Assembly: GCA_934654775.1 (NCBI GenBank)
Contig: CAKUGR010000003.1
Coordinates: 62,001 to 126,000 of the forward strand
Direction of reading: 5' to 3'
From: an uncultured Collinsella sp.
GTDB lineage: Bacteria; Actinomycetota; Coriobacteriia; Coriobacteriales; Coriobacteriaceae
DNA length: 64,000 bases
A program made the position numbers and the translations under genes. This document shows, piece by piece, positions 16,126 through 23,500 of the stretch (position 1 is the first letter of the stretch; every line of letters starts with the position of its first letter). The notes beneath the pieces are model-generated. The model was given only the letters and a program-made list of their open reading frames with translations, did no database searches and was not told the origin of the DNA.

Positions 16126-16722
16126 TTAGGCGCTGATGATGTTGGGCAGCGGCAGGTCGTGGGCGTCGGTGGGGACGTGCTCGACGCGTTGCTCTTCAAA
16201 GGCGATGCCGACGATTCGGCACGATGTCGAGAGCGTGGGCAGGTAGCGGTCGTAGCAGCCGCCGCCGTAGCCTAGGCGTGCGCCGGTGCGCTCGAAGGCT
16301 ACGAGCGGCACAACGACCATGTCGAGTGCCTCGGCAGGCACGATAGGGAAGCGGTCGCTGTCGATGTCCATGGCAGCAAAGGCTCGCGTAGGATGGGCGA
16401 TAAACGGAGCCGTGCCGACGTCGCCGCTGGCGACTGCTCGCATGCGCATGCGTTGGCCGCAAGCCGCGGCGTCAGCTGCCGAGAGTATGCACGGATAGGC
16501 CACCTGCCAGTCGCGTTCGGCGGCAGCGGTGGCAAAGGCGGCAGGATCAATCTCGGAACCCATGGCGGCATAGACGGCAACGGTGCGCGGGGCCGCGGTG
16601 TCCGCGCGCTCCAGCAGCTCAACGAGCCGTGCACAAACGGTGGCGGACTTCGCCGCCCGCACATCCAGCTCAATTGCATCGCGCCGGGCAATCACCGCCT
16701 GCCGCAGCTCAGCCTTATCCAT
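16126..16722 (-). CDS. 5-formyltetrahydrofolate cyclo-ligase
   Basis: ATP-dependent conversion of 5-formyl-THF to 5,10-methenyl-THF, a salvage step of one-carbon metabolism. About 198 residues. The family's nucleotide/folate-binding signature RLGYGGGCYDRYL is near residue 162, preceded by the VVVPLVAFERTG strand; the N-terminus has the basic KAELRQAVIARRDAI helix. The ATG at 16722 has GAAGGTGG upstream; a GTG three codons earlier (16731) is an equally reasonable start. The family gene is usually called fau or ygfA. A stand-alone gene transcribed against its neighbours. Confidence 0.92.
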   Translation of the reverse strand: MDKAELRQAVIARRDAIELDVRAAKSATVCARLVELLERADTAAPRTVAVYAAMGSEIDPAAFATAAAERDWQVAYPCILSAADAAACGQRMRMRAVASGDVGTAPFIAHPTRAFAAMDIDSDRFPIVPAEALDMVVVPLVAFERTGARLGYGGGCYDRYLPTLSTSCRIVGIAFEEQRVEHVPTDAHDLPLPNIISA

Positions 16723-16798
16723 CCCAGCCACCTTCTCCCAAACCTACCAAAAAGGGACAGGTTTATTTTGGCAGGTTTTATATGGGAAAACGCGATGG

Positions 16799-16855
16799 AT
16801 TCAGCCCAAACCACCACAAAGGTGCCTGTCCCCTTTGTGGTGGTTTGGGCTGAAT
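16799..16855. repeat. ACCACCACAAAGG inverted repeat (family E), copy 1
   Basis: A perfect 24-bp inverted repeat, arms 16799-16822 and 16832-16855, with loop TGCCTGTCC. Related copies are at 18597-18626 and 19335-19374. The text AAAGGGACAGGTTTATTTTGG just upstream (16750-16770) echoes the same words. Confidence 0.8.
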
Positions 16856-16925
16856 GTTGCGCAACAAGGGCCACGGTTTCCGGTTTACCTTCATGGTGGA
16901 AAGAATGCACCGAAAGGAGCCCACC

Positions 16926-18584
16926 ATGTTTTGTCGCTCGTGTGGCGTGCAGCTTGTCGACGACGCCCTCTTTTGCCCCGTATGCGGCGCGCCTGTAGCG
17001 CCCGACCAGGTCGCGACCTCGCAGCAGCTCCAGCCTGCCGCGCCCGCCTCTCAGCAATACGTGCCCGTGCAGCAGCCCGCGCGGCGCAAGCGTTCCAAGA
17101 AGCCGTTGATCACGATTGCCGCGGTTCTTGCCGTGGCGGCGGGTATCGGCGGCGGCGTGCTGTTCTACTTCACCCAAGTCGCGACCACACCAATCGACGA
17201 GAAAACCTTCCCGGACAGCGGCATGCGCGCGCTCGTCTCGACCAAATACGACACCAATGGCGACGGACGCATTTCGAACGACGAGGCCAAGGCGGTGACG
17301 TCGGTCGAGCTGGACGGCGTCACGTCGACGCAGGGCCTGGGTAAGGTGTTCCCCAACGTCGTCAGCGTGGAATCCGGCGGGGACAAGCTGGTCAACCTGG
17401 ACCTTTCGGGCTGCGGCGACCTTAAGACGGTCGACCTCAACTCGGCGAGCAACGTCACCGTCGTTAACCTGGACGGCTGCGACGACATCGAGAAGCTCGA
17501 CCTCAAAAACGCCCAGGAACTCAAAAGCATCGACCTCTCGGGTAAAAAGAAGCTCGCAACGCTGGCGCTGCCGCAGGACACGAAGGTTAGCGGCATTAAG
17601 GACACGCAGCTCGAGGAGCTGTGGCTGCCGGTGTCCTACGAAGGCACCGATAAATCGGACCAGTACGGCGATATCTATGAGATCGAGCGCGATAAGAACG
17701 GCTATGTCACGGGGTACACGACCGCCGTCAAGCAGGGCGGCGGTATGAGTTGCAGCGTTGAGCACGATGAGTCTCACCGCGTCTCGGAGATTGAGGAAGA
17801 TCGGGCGGGCGGCTACGTGAACATCAACACGTTTACGTACGACGCCGACGGCAACGTTACACGCATCGATAGCGATGGCGACATAAGCGATGCGTCGAGC
17901 ACCACGACGTTTACCTACGACGCGGACGGAAATCTGATCGACAAGACGACCAGTGCGGGCTACGGCGAGAGCGCGAGCACGTATATTTATCAGGACGGCA
18001 ACATGGTGACCAACACCGATACCAGTCCGGCCAATCCTCGAACGGTCGTCTATTCGTACGGCTACGACAAGGGTCGCGTGACGTCCTTCACCACGGACAG
18101 CCAGGGCGACACCGCGGGCACCAGATGGACGCTCACGATGAGCTACGAGTATGACAAGGACGGAAACATTTCGCGCGTCTCGCCCGTGGCATATGACACG
18201 CATGGCAACGATTACGGTTCGCTGAGCTCGTCGTTTGCCGCCGTGAATTATTCGTACAGCGACGGAAAGATCGACCGGATCGAGTCCGAGCGCGGCGGAT
18301 ATGCGGAGTTCTATTACGACGAGCACGGCAACCTGACGTCGGTCGACGAGTATGCTGGTCGCGGTTCGGATGCCGAGTTTGAGTTTGAGCACGAGGTAGA
18401 GTACCAGCGCTACTTCTGCAACAAGCACGAGAAGAACAAGCCGGAGGAGTGGATTCGCCTGGATGCGGAGTACGACGTCGACCACGGCAGCTGGAGCAAC
18501 GATTCCGACTATGGTCGCGAGTGCTTTGCAAGGATGTACAAGCTCAATCCGCTGGCAGCCACGCCAAACCCGTTCCTCAAGTAA
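16926..18584 (+). CDS. Zinc-ribbon membrane protein with EF-hand, LRR-like and YD-repeat segments
   Basis: Large exported or membrane-anchored protein of unknown role, 552 residues. Residues 1-25 form a zinc ribbon (CRSCG and CPVCG). A Pro/Gln linker and basic stop-transfer lead to one membrane helix at about 61-82. The exterior part starts with an EF-hand-like DTNGDGRISNDE near 110. Leucine-rich-like repeats follow (about 145-220; NLDLSGCGDLKTVDLNS-type). The rest holds YD/RHS-like repeats, several with YDADGN, YDKDGN or YDEHGN (about 300-500). The start at 16926 is set by AAAGGAG at 16913-16919. Zinc-ribbon-plus-membrane proteins are common in Coriobacteriia, but this combination is unusual. 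No toxin domain or polymorphic-toxin cleavage site was seen, so it is probably a surface sensor or adhesin rather than an RHS toxin. Confidence 0.7.
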   Translation: MFCRSCGVQLVDDALFCPVCGAPVAPDQVATSQQLQPAAPASQQYVPVQQPARRKRSKKPLITIAAVLAVAAGIGGGVLFYFTQVATTPIDEKTFPDSGMRALVSTKYDTNGDGRISNDEAKAVTSVELDGVTSTQGLGKVFPNVVSVESGGDKLVNLDLSGCGDLKTVDLNSASNVTVVNLDGCDDIEKLDLKNAQELKSIDLSGKKKLATLALPQDTKVSGIKDTQLEELWLPVSYEGTDKSDQYGDIYEIERDKNGYVTGYTTAVKQGGGMSCSVEHDESHRVSEIEEDRAGGYVNINTFTYDADGNVTRIDSDGDISDASSTTTFTYDADGNLIDKTTSAGYGESASTYIYQDGNMVTNTDTSPANPRTVVYSYGYDKGRVTSFTTDSQGDTAGTRWTLTMSYEYDKDGNISRVSPVAYDTHGNDYGSLSSSFAAVNYSYSDGKIDRIESERGGYAEFYYDEHGNLTSVDEYAGRGSDAEFEFEHEVEYQRYFCNKHEKNKPEEWIRLDAEYDVDHGSWSNDSDYGRECFARMYKLNPLAATPNPFLK

Positions 18585-18596
18585 CAGCTCACCCGC

Positions 18597-18626
18597 AAAC
18601 CACCACAAAGGGGACAGGCACCTTTG
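18597..18626. repeat. ACCACCACAAAGG repeat (family E), copy 2
   Basis: AAACCACCACAAAGG followed by GGACAGGCACC and TTTG. It shares the left arm and, in reverse, the loop of copy 1 (GGTGCCTGTCC). The right arm is degenerate, so it can form only a short hairpin. Confidence 0.55.
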
Positions 18627-18634
18627 AGGCGATA

Positions 18635-18716
18635 CGAACGCTTGTTCTATACGTACATTTGTTCTATAGTTGACATGCTTGCATTGGATGAAAATCGCAA
18701 CTAGAATATAGTTGCA
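18635..18716 (+). promoter_or_regulatory. hicAB promoter with palindromic operator and LexA-like box
   Basis: TTGCAT (18680-18685) and TAGAAT (18703-18708) are spaced by 17 bp and make a good promoter. The -10 box lies inside the palindrome GCAACTA-GAATA-TAGTTGC (18698-18716), a likely HicB autorepression site. Upstream, CGAACGCTTGTTCT (18635-18648) matches the Gram-positive LexA consensus CGAAC-N4-GTTCG at all but the last base. The word TTGTTCTATA is directly repeated at 18642-18651 and 18660-18669. Confidence 0.6.
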
Positions 18717-18730
18717 GAATGTGGGGCGGG

Positions 18731-18994
18731 ATGACTCGGACCGATAAACTTATCGCTCAACTGTTTGGCTGTCCTTCGACGTATAGATACGCTGACTTTC
18801 TTAAAGTTATGGCCTCATATGGCTTTGAGATGGACAACAAAGGCAAGACATCCGGATCGCGCATTCGCTTTTACAGGCCATCGGACGGCAGGATGTTTGT
18901 GATGCACGTGCCTCATCCATCTGACGAATTGACGGCGGGGACCATCCGAAACATTGTTCGATTTCTACAGGATGTCGGAGGTAGCCATGAGTAA
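18731..18994 (+). CDS. hicA: HicA family mRNA interferase toxin (variant subfamily)
   Basis: Small toxin expected to cleave mRNA, 87 residues with a dsRBD-like fold. The family layout is clear: an N-terminal helix (ADFLKVMASYGF), then TSGSRIRFYRPSDG, then MHVPHPSDELTAGTIRNIVRFL. Where classical HicA has a catalytic GSHH, this one has GSRI. The histidines of MHVPHP are conserved, as in the known GSRVRF-type variants. The in-frame ATG at 18719 would give four more residues and an almost leaderless message; 18731 is preceded by GGGGCGGG. Its end overlaps hicB by 8 bp. Confidence 0.82.
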   Translation: MTRTDKLIAQLFGCPSTYRYADFLKVMASYGFEMDNKGKTSGSRIRFYRPSDGRMFVMHVPHPSDELTAGTIRNIVRFLQDVGGSHE

Positions 18995-19316
18995 CGTTTT
19001 GGCTTACAAGGGCTATTTTGCCCCGGTCGAGTTCGATGCCGAGCAGCACGTGTTAACCGGAATGGTTGCCGGCATTAGGGATGCAATTGTGTTTGAAGGC
19101 TCTACGGTTAAAGAAGTGGAGCAGTGCTTCCACGACGCAGTCGATGATTACCTTGAGTTTTGCGCCGAGAAGGGCAAGGAGCCCGAACGAGCTTTTAAGG
19201 GTTCGTTCAACGTGAGAACGGGCTCCGAGCTTCATAAGCAAGCAGCGCTGGCGGCGGCAAAGAAGGGTGAATCGCTTAATAAATTTGTGGCCGAAGCAAT
19301 CGCCGCGGCGTTGTAA
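18987..19316 (+). CDS. hicB: HicB family antitoxin
   Basis: Antitoxin neutralising HicA and repressing the operon, 109 residues. The N-terminal degenerate RNase H-like HicB domain (about 1-60) contains YKGYFAPVEFDAEQHVLTG and STVKEVEQCFHDAVDDYLEFC. The C-terminal part (RTGSELHKQAALAAAKKGESLN) is a ribbon-helix-helix-type DNA-binding tail. It starts inside hicA with GGAGG nearby, a coupling typical of toxin-antitoxin pairs. The palindrome at 18698-18716 is the probable binding site. Confidence 0.88.
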   Translation: MSNVLAYKGYFAPVEFDAEQHVLTGMVAGIRDAIVFEGSTVKEVEQCFHDAVDDYLEFCAEKGKEPERAFKGSFNVRTGSELHKQAALAAAKKGESLNKFVAEAIAAAL

Positions 19317-19334
19317 TACGGCCCAACAGCCATC

Positions 19335-19376
19335 AAAACCACCACAAAGGTGCCTTTCCCCTTCGTGGTGGTTTTT
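19335..19376 (+). terminator. Terminator of hicAB formed by family E repeat, copy 3
   Basis: AAAACCACCACAAAGG (19335-19350) pairs with CCTTCGTGGTGGTTTT (19360-19375) with one mismatch, ending in a T-run. The repeat seems to serve as a terminator; on the other strand it could also stop transcription of the M16C protease gene. Confidence 0.7.
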
Positions 19377-19386
19377 GCTTGGTGCG

Positions 19387-22300
19387 TTAGGCGAGCAGGT
19401 CGACTACGTTGAAGCCGGCGTTGCTCTTGGCGATGACTTCGCGGCCGCCGAAGACGCAGGTGGGCGACTCGGCTGCGATGCGCGTCACGTCGGCGCTGAG
19501 CGAGCGCAGCTCAGCGGGCGTGGCGGCGAGCATCTGGGCGCGACGCTCCTCGCGGGCGTGCGGATCGAGCCCTGCCAGGTAGGTCGTGTTGCGGCGCTTG
19601 GTGAGCGCGTACGGCTTCACCGGCGCATCCATGCCGCTCACGCAGCTCACGATAAAGCCCTCAAAGGCGGCCTCGTCAGGCTCAAAGCTGCCGAGCCATG
19701 CGCCCGCGCGCTCCACACGCTCAATCGAGGGATCGATCGCGGGATCGCGGTAGGTGTAGAACGCCGTCTGACGCTCGCCGGCCGCGCGGAAACCGCAGCC
19801 GTACGCGCCACCCTTTACGCGGATCTCGTTCCACAGGTAGTCGTAGGAGAGTGCGTTGGCAGCCACCGCCCAGGCGCCCGTCACGTCGATGCCCAGGCGA
19901 CGCGGGTCGCACGCGCGCGCAGCAAAGCAGATGTCGCTGGGGATAACGAAAGCCTCGTGACGGTCGCGCGGCGTCAGCACCACGAGCGCGTTGCGGCCGG
20001 CATCGGCGCCGTCGCCCGCGCCCAGCCCCAGGTCGCCCGCGGCGGCCCAGTACGCGTCAAAGTCCTCGTCGCTGCCGGTAAAGCTCGCCATGCAGCCATC
20101 GGCCACAAAGATGCGGCCCGCCAGCTTGGCAAGCTTGGCGCGCAGCCCGTCCAAGCGCTCGTCAAAGTGCTCGAGCAGATCGCGCAGGAACAGGTAAAAG
20201 TCCACGCCCGAGAGCTGCTCGCGCACCACGGCCGAAGGCGAGCTGTAGCTCATCGCGCGACCCAGCGCCGCCGAGTGGCCGTTGTTAATGAAGCCCTGCT
20301 CAAGGCTAATACGAATCTGCGTGAGCACGTCACGCACGCGGTCCGCGTCGGCGTCTGCCAAAAGCGTGCTCGACCACACCTCGCGCGGCAGACTCGCCAG
20401 CGCATCGATCTTCTCGGACAGGGCGCCGGCGCTCACCAGCAGGTAGGGGCGCGCGCCGTCCACGTCGGGCTGCGTCATGACCTCGGTCGTAAAGCTCAAA
20501 AAGCCCAGCTTGCCGGCGAGCAAGTTGTCGAGTTCCTCGGCCGAGTGCTCGCGCGTGGGCAGCTGCTTGAGCAGGCGGCAGAGCAGTGTTACGTAGGGCA
20601 GGTCCTCAAACGCGACGCAGCTCAGGTCGAAATACTGCATGGCGTAGGCCAAGCGATTGGTGGGAATGCCGTGACGCAGACAGGGGATGGGCGCGGTTGT
20701 GTCCACGACGAGCGGCGGCTCGGGGCGTGCCTCGCCAATGTCGGACACGCGCAGGCGCGGCAGCGTGGCCTTGGCCTCGGGCGTGTCCTCGGCCTCCTGT
20801 GCGGCACGCAGCGCGTCCGTGCGCTCGACCACATCGGCCAGCTCGGCATCGGTCATGGCGTCGCGCTTGGCAGCAAGTTCCGCAGCCTCGGCGCTCTCCG
20901 CACCCTCGGCGGCGTCCACCGGCACCAGCTCGACGAGTGCCATGTGGTCGTTCTCCAGCACCAGCTCGCGCAGCAGGTCCTCAAAGTAGGAGCCGTCCAG
21001 CTCGCCGCGCAGCTCCTCGTACACCGGGCCGTACTTGAGCGCCAGCGTCGCGGCGTCGTCATCGTAGAGCCAGGTGCTCAGCGCGTCGCACGCAATGGCC
21101 ACGCCGTCGGCGATGCCGTAGTCGCGCTGGCGCAGGTCGTACTCGTTGCTGCTGATGATGGCCTCCAGGCGCTCGCGCGGAACGCCGTGCTCGCACAGGT
21201 CGCGGCAGGCGTCCTGGAACACGCGGCGCAGCTCGCGCGCCACGCCGGGCTGAGCATTTTGCAGCATGATGAGCTCATAGGGCTGCAGGCACTCGGCCGC
21301 GGTGTAGCTCACCGCGTTGCCGCCCAGGCCTGCCGCCAGGATCGCCTTCTTAACCGGCGCCTCGTTGGACCCCAGCAGCGCCTCGAACAGGATATCAGCC
21401 GCGATCGTGCGCTTGCGGTCGAGCGCGCTGCCCAGTACCAGGCCCAGGCCTACCAGGGCGTTCTCGGGCGTGGTGGCCATCTCGACGCGCCTATACTCGC
21501 AGGCCACAGGCGCCTGCACGTCCAGCGGATTGGGCGCCAGCGTGGACGGGTCCTCGCCGGCGGCAACGGCAGCGTCCATGCGGCGGCTCGCGGCACTCGG
21601 CTGCGACAGATAGCGCTCGTCCAAAAAGGCCAGCGCGCGGTCCACGTCCAGGTCGCCGTAGAGCGTGATGTAGGAGTTGGAAGGATTGTAGTGGCGTGCG
21701 TGCGTGTCCAGGAACTGCTCGTAAGTGAGCGCGGGAATCGAGCGCGGGTCGCCGCCGCTCTCGTGCGCATAGGCGGTGTCGGGATAGAGCGCGGCGTTGA
21801 CGGCGTCGTCCAGCACGCTCATGGGGTCGGACAGCGCACCCTTCATCTCGTTGAACACCACGCCGTTATAACGCAGCGTGCCCTCACGCAGGTTCGCGGA
21901 GCTGTCGCCGCCCTCGCCCTCGACGCTCTCCGGCAGGTCCAGCTCGTAGTGCCAGCCTTCCTGCTCAAAAATGGTGGGCTTGGTATAGATAGCCGGGTTG
22001 AACACCGCGTCCAGGTACACGTCCATCAGGTTGTACAGATCCTGCTCGTTGGTGGTGGCAACGGGGTAGATGGTCTTGTCGGGGTAGGTCATGGCGTTGA
22101 GGAACGTCTGCATGGAGCCCTTGATCAGGTCGACAAACGGCTCCTTGACGGGGAACTTGGCCGACCCGCACAGCACCGAGTGCTCAAGAATATGGAACAC
22201 GCCGGTGGAATCGGCCGGCGGCGTCTTAAAGCCAATGGCGAAGGCCTTGTTCTCGTCGTCGCACGCCAGGTACAGCAGGCGCGCGCCCGAGGCGGTGTGG

Positions 22301-22431
22301 TGTAGCGCGTAGGCGTCCGAGTCGAGCTCGGGCACGGACTCGCAGCGCTCGACGACAAAGCCATGGCAGGTGGTGCCGGGTACCAGCAGCGCAGCAGCGG
22401 CAGCGCGCGGATCGGTTGAAGAAGTGGACAT
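19387..22431 (-). CDS. M16C family zinc metallopeptidase (presequence protease/insulinase type)
   Basis: Large clam-shell zinc peptidase that degrades peptides, 1014 residues, the normal size for the PreP/falcilysin group. The inverted zinc motif HxxEH is seen as HILEH at residues 80-84 (His80, Glu83, His84), followed by SVLCGSAKFPVKEPF. The distal zinc-ligand region has the EGWHYEL segment. The second half contains an R/Y-type C-terminal substrate clamp region (GGAYGCGF). No signal peptide is present, so it should act in the cytoplasm. AAAGGAG is 7 bp before the ATG at 22431; the longer frame to 22653 runs into repeats and is not coding. Confidence 0.92.
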   Translation of the reverse strand: MSTSSTDPRAAAAALLVPGTTCHGFVVERCESVPELDSDAYALHHTASGARLLYLACDDENKAFAIGFKTPPADSTGVFHILEHSVLCGSAKFPVKEPFVDLIKGSMQTFLNAMTYPDKTIYPVATTNEQDLYNLMDVYLDAVFNPAIYTKPTIFEQEGWHYELDLPESVEGEGGDSSANLREGTLRYNGVVFNEMKGALSDPMSVLDDAVNAALYPDTAYAHESGGDPRSIPALTYEQFLDTHARHYNPSNSYITLYGDLDVDRALAFLDERYLSQPSAASRRMDAAVAAGEDPSTLAPNPLDVQAPVACEYRRVEMATTPENALVGLGLVLGSALDRKRTIAADILFEALLGSNEAPVKKAILAAGLGGNAVSYTAAECLQPYELIMLQNAQPGVARELRRVFQDACRDLCEHGVPRERLEAIISSNEYDLRQRDYGIADGVAIACDALSTWLYDDDAATLALKYGPVYEELRGELDGSYFEDLLRELVLENDHMALVELVPVDAAEGAESAEAAELAAKRDAMTDAELADVVERTDALRAAQEAEDTPEAKATLPRLRVSDIGEARPEPPLVVDTTAPIPCLRHGIPTNRLAYAMQYFDLSCVAFEDLPYVTLLCRLLKQLPTREHSAEELDNLLAGKLGFLSFTTEVMTQPDVDGARPYLLVSAGALSEKIDALASLPREVWSSTLLADADADRVRDVLTQIRISLEQGFINNGHSAALGRAMSYSSPSAVVREQLSGVDFYLFLRDLLEHFDERLDGLRAKLAKLAGRIFVADGCMASFTGSDEDFDAYWAAAGDLGLGAGDGADAGRNALVVLTPRDRHEAFVIPSDICFAARACDPRRLGIDVTGAWAVAANALSYDYLWNEIRVKGGAYGCGFRAAGERQTAFYTYRDPAIDPSIERVERAGAWLGSFEPDEAAFEGFIVSCVSGMDAPVKPYALTKRRNTTYLAGLDPHAREERRAQMLAATPAELRSLSADVTRIAAESPTCVFGGREVIAKSNAGFNVVDLLA

Positions 22432-22829
22432 ACGCAGTCTCCTTTGAAGCCCCAGCGGGGGCGAATCGAGTCGAATCCCCGAGAGTATACCCATATGGGG
22501 CCCACGACCAATCTGCCGCACGAGCGTGGATTTTCGGACGCACGAGCGTGGAAATTCGGACGCCCGCCGGATGAGCGTGGATTTTCGGACGAAATCGGCC
22601 GCCAAATGCTCAAAAACCGTCCAAATATCCACGCTCATTTTCCAACCGTCCAATAATCCACGCTCGTGTGGTGCTCGCTGCCGAGCCGTTCCAGCGCACG
22701 TTCACCCGCGCCGCCGCATCCGCACCATTTCGCGAGCCCTGCGCTGCAACCTGTACCAAAGCAGCTACAATAACCCAATGTGCATCGCGCACGACGATGA
22801 TATCGGCGCCCGCGAGTAGGGGAGAATAC
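22432..22829. other. Intergenic region with GAGCGTGG half-units and the PilZ-gene promoter
   Basis: Holds half-units at about 22518-22537 and 22540-22559, a palindromic unit pair 22571-22638, a reverse half-unit at 22647-22666, and GCTACAAT around 22764-22771 as a possible -10 for the PilZ operon. No coding sequence seen. Confidence 0.55.
22518..22666. repeat. Array of family A half-units
   Basis: Five copies of GAGCGTGGATTTTCGGAC-type units: three on the + strand followed by two on the - strand. ATGAGCGTGGAT (22571-22582) pairs with ATCCACGCTCAT (22627-22638), so the array folds around a centre near 22605. Units are separated by only 2-10 bp, too close and irregular for CRISPR. Confidence 0.7.
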
Positions 22830-23495
22830 ATGGCAGAGCAACAGATAACGCCGGGGACCAAGCTTCAGGTGGCATTCGATGTGCCCATGGGCCAAAAAAC
22901 CGACTTCAACATGCTCGCCACGTTCAAAGACACCCTGGATGAGGCGTACTTCCTTATGAGTGCGCCCATGCTGGCCGGCAAGCCGCTGCTCATGGACGAA
23001 AACCAAAAGCTGCTGCTGCAATACAAAGTGGGCGAGGAAACGTTCGTGATCGCCGGCTACCCCGAGTCGATCGAGAAAAAGGGCATTCGCACCTACTGGA
23101 AAATGCGCAAAGTCGCCGAGCAGCGCACCTTTATCAAGCGCCGCGACGAGCGTTTTAAGGTCGCCATGCGCCTGACCTACCAGCGCGACAATGCGACCGT
23201 CTCCGAGCCCGAGGACGCCATGACCATCGACGTCTCGGCCGGCGGTCTGGCCATCTACCTCAACGATTACCCCGACGTGGGCGAGGCCCTGGCCGTGCAA
23301 ATGCCCACGATCCGCCTGCAGGGCGAGCGCCACGAGCTGCCCGAGCAGCTGGGCATCGTATGCTGGGTGCGCCGCGCGCCCAAGGGCAGCCTGTACCGTA
23401 ACGTCTGCGGCCTGCAGTTCCGTTATGCCGACGACATGGAGCGCGAGCTCGTCAAAGAATACGTCGGCTACATCCGCGCCAAGTATAAGCTCTGA
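22830..23495 (+). CDS. PilZ domain protein (c-di-GMP receptor, YcgR-like)
   Basis: Predicted cyclic-di-GMP effector, 221 residues. An N-terminal YcgR-N-like domain (about 1-100) precedes the PilZ domain (about 105-215). The c-di-GMP binding motifs are present: RRDERFKV (an RxxxR at about 108-112) and DVSAGGLAIY ((D/N)xSxxG). There is no sign of flagellar genes here, so a role in surface fibres or pili is more likely than motility. The ATG at 22830 follows GGGGAGA. The next gene, a membrane-anchored camelysin/TasA-like protein, starts 5 bp after its stop, so c-di-GMP sensing and that protein are probably co-expressed. Confidence 0.85.
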   Translation: MAEQQITPGTKLQVAFDVPMGQKTDFNMLATFKDTLDEAYFLMSAPMLAGKPLLMDENQKLLLQYKVGEETFVIAGYPESIEKKGIRTYWKMRKVAEQRTFIKRRDERFKVAMRLTYQRDNATVSEPEDAMTIDVSAGGLAIYLNDYPDVGEALAVQMPTIRLQGERHELPEQLGIVCWVRRAPKGSLYRNVCGLQFRYADDMERELVKEYVGYIRAKYKL

Positions 23496-23500
23496 TCGCC

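Noticed and set aside
16926..18584. RHS polymorphic toxin
   Set aside because: Too short, no toxin tip or protease-type self-cleavage region, and no immunity gene next to it.
19267..22305. A 1012-codon open frame on the + strand
   Set aside because: It is antisense to the M16C peptidase, whose motifs are intact; the composition (Arg/Ala/His/Gly-rich, no domains) is that of a GC-rich shadow frame.
22518..22666. Possible CRISPR array
   Set aside because: Units change orientation and are separated by only 2-50 bp of irregular length, and no cas gene is present.
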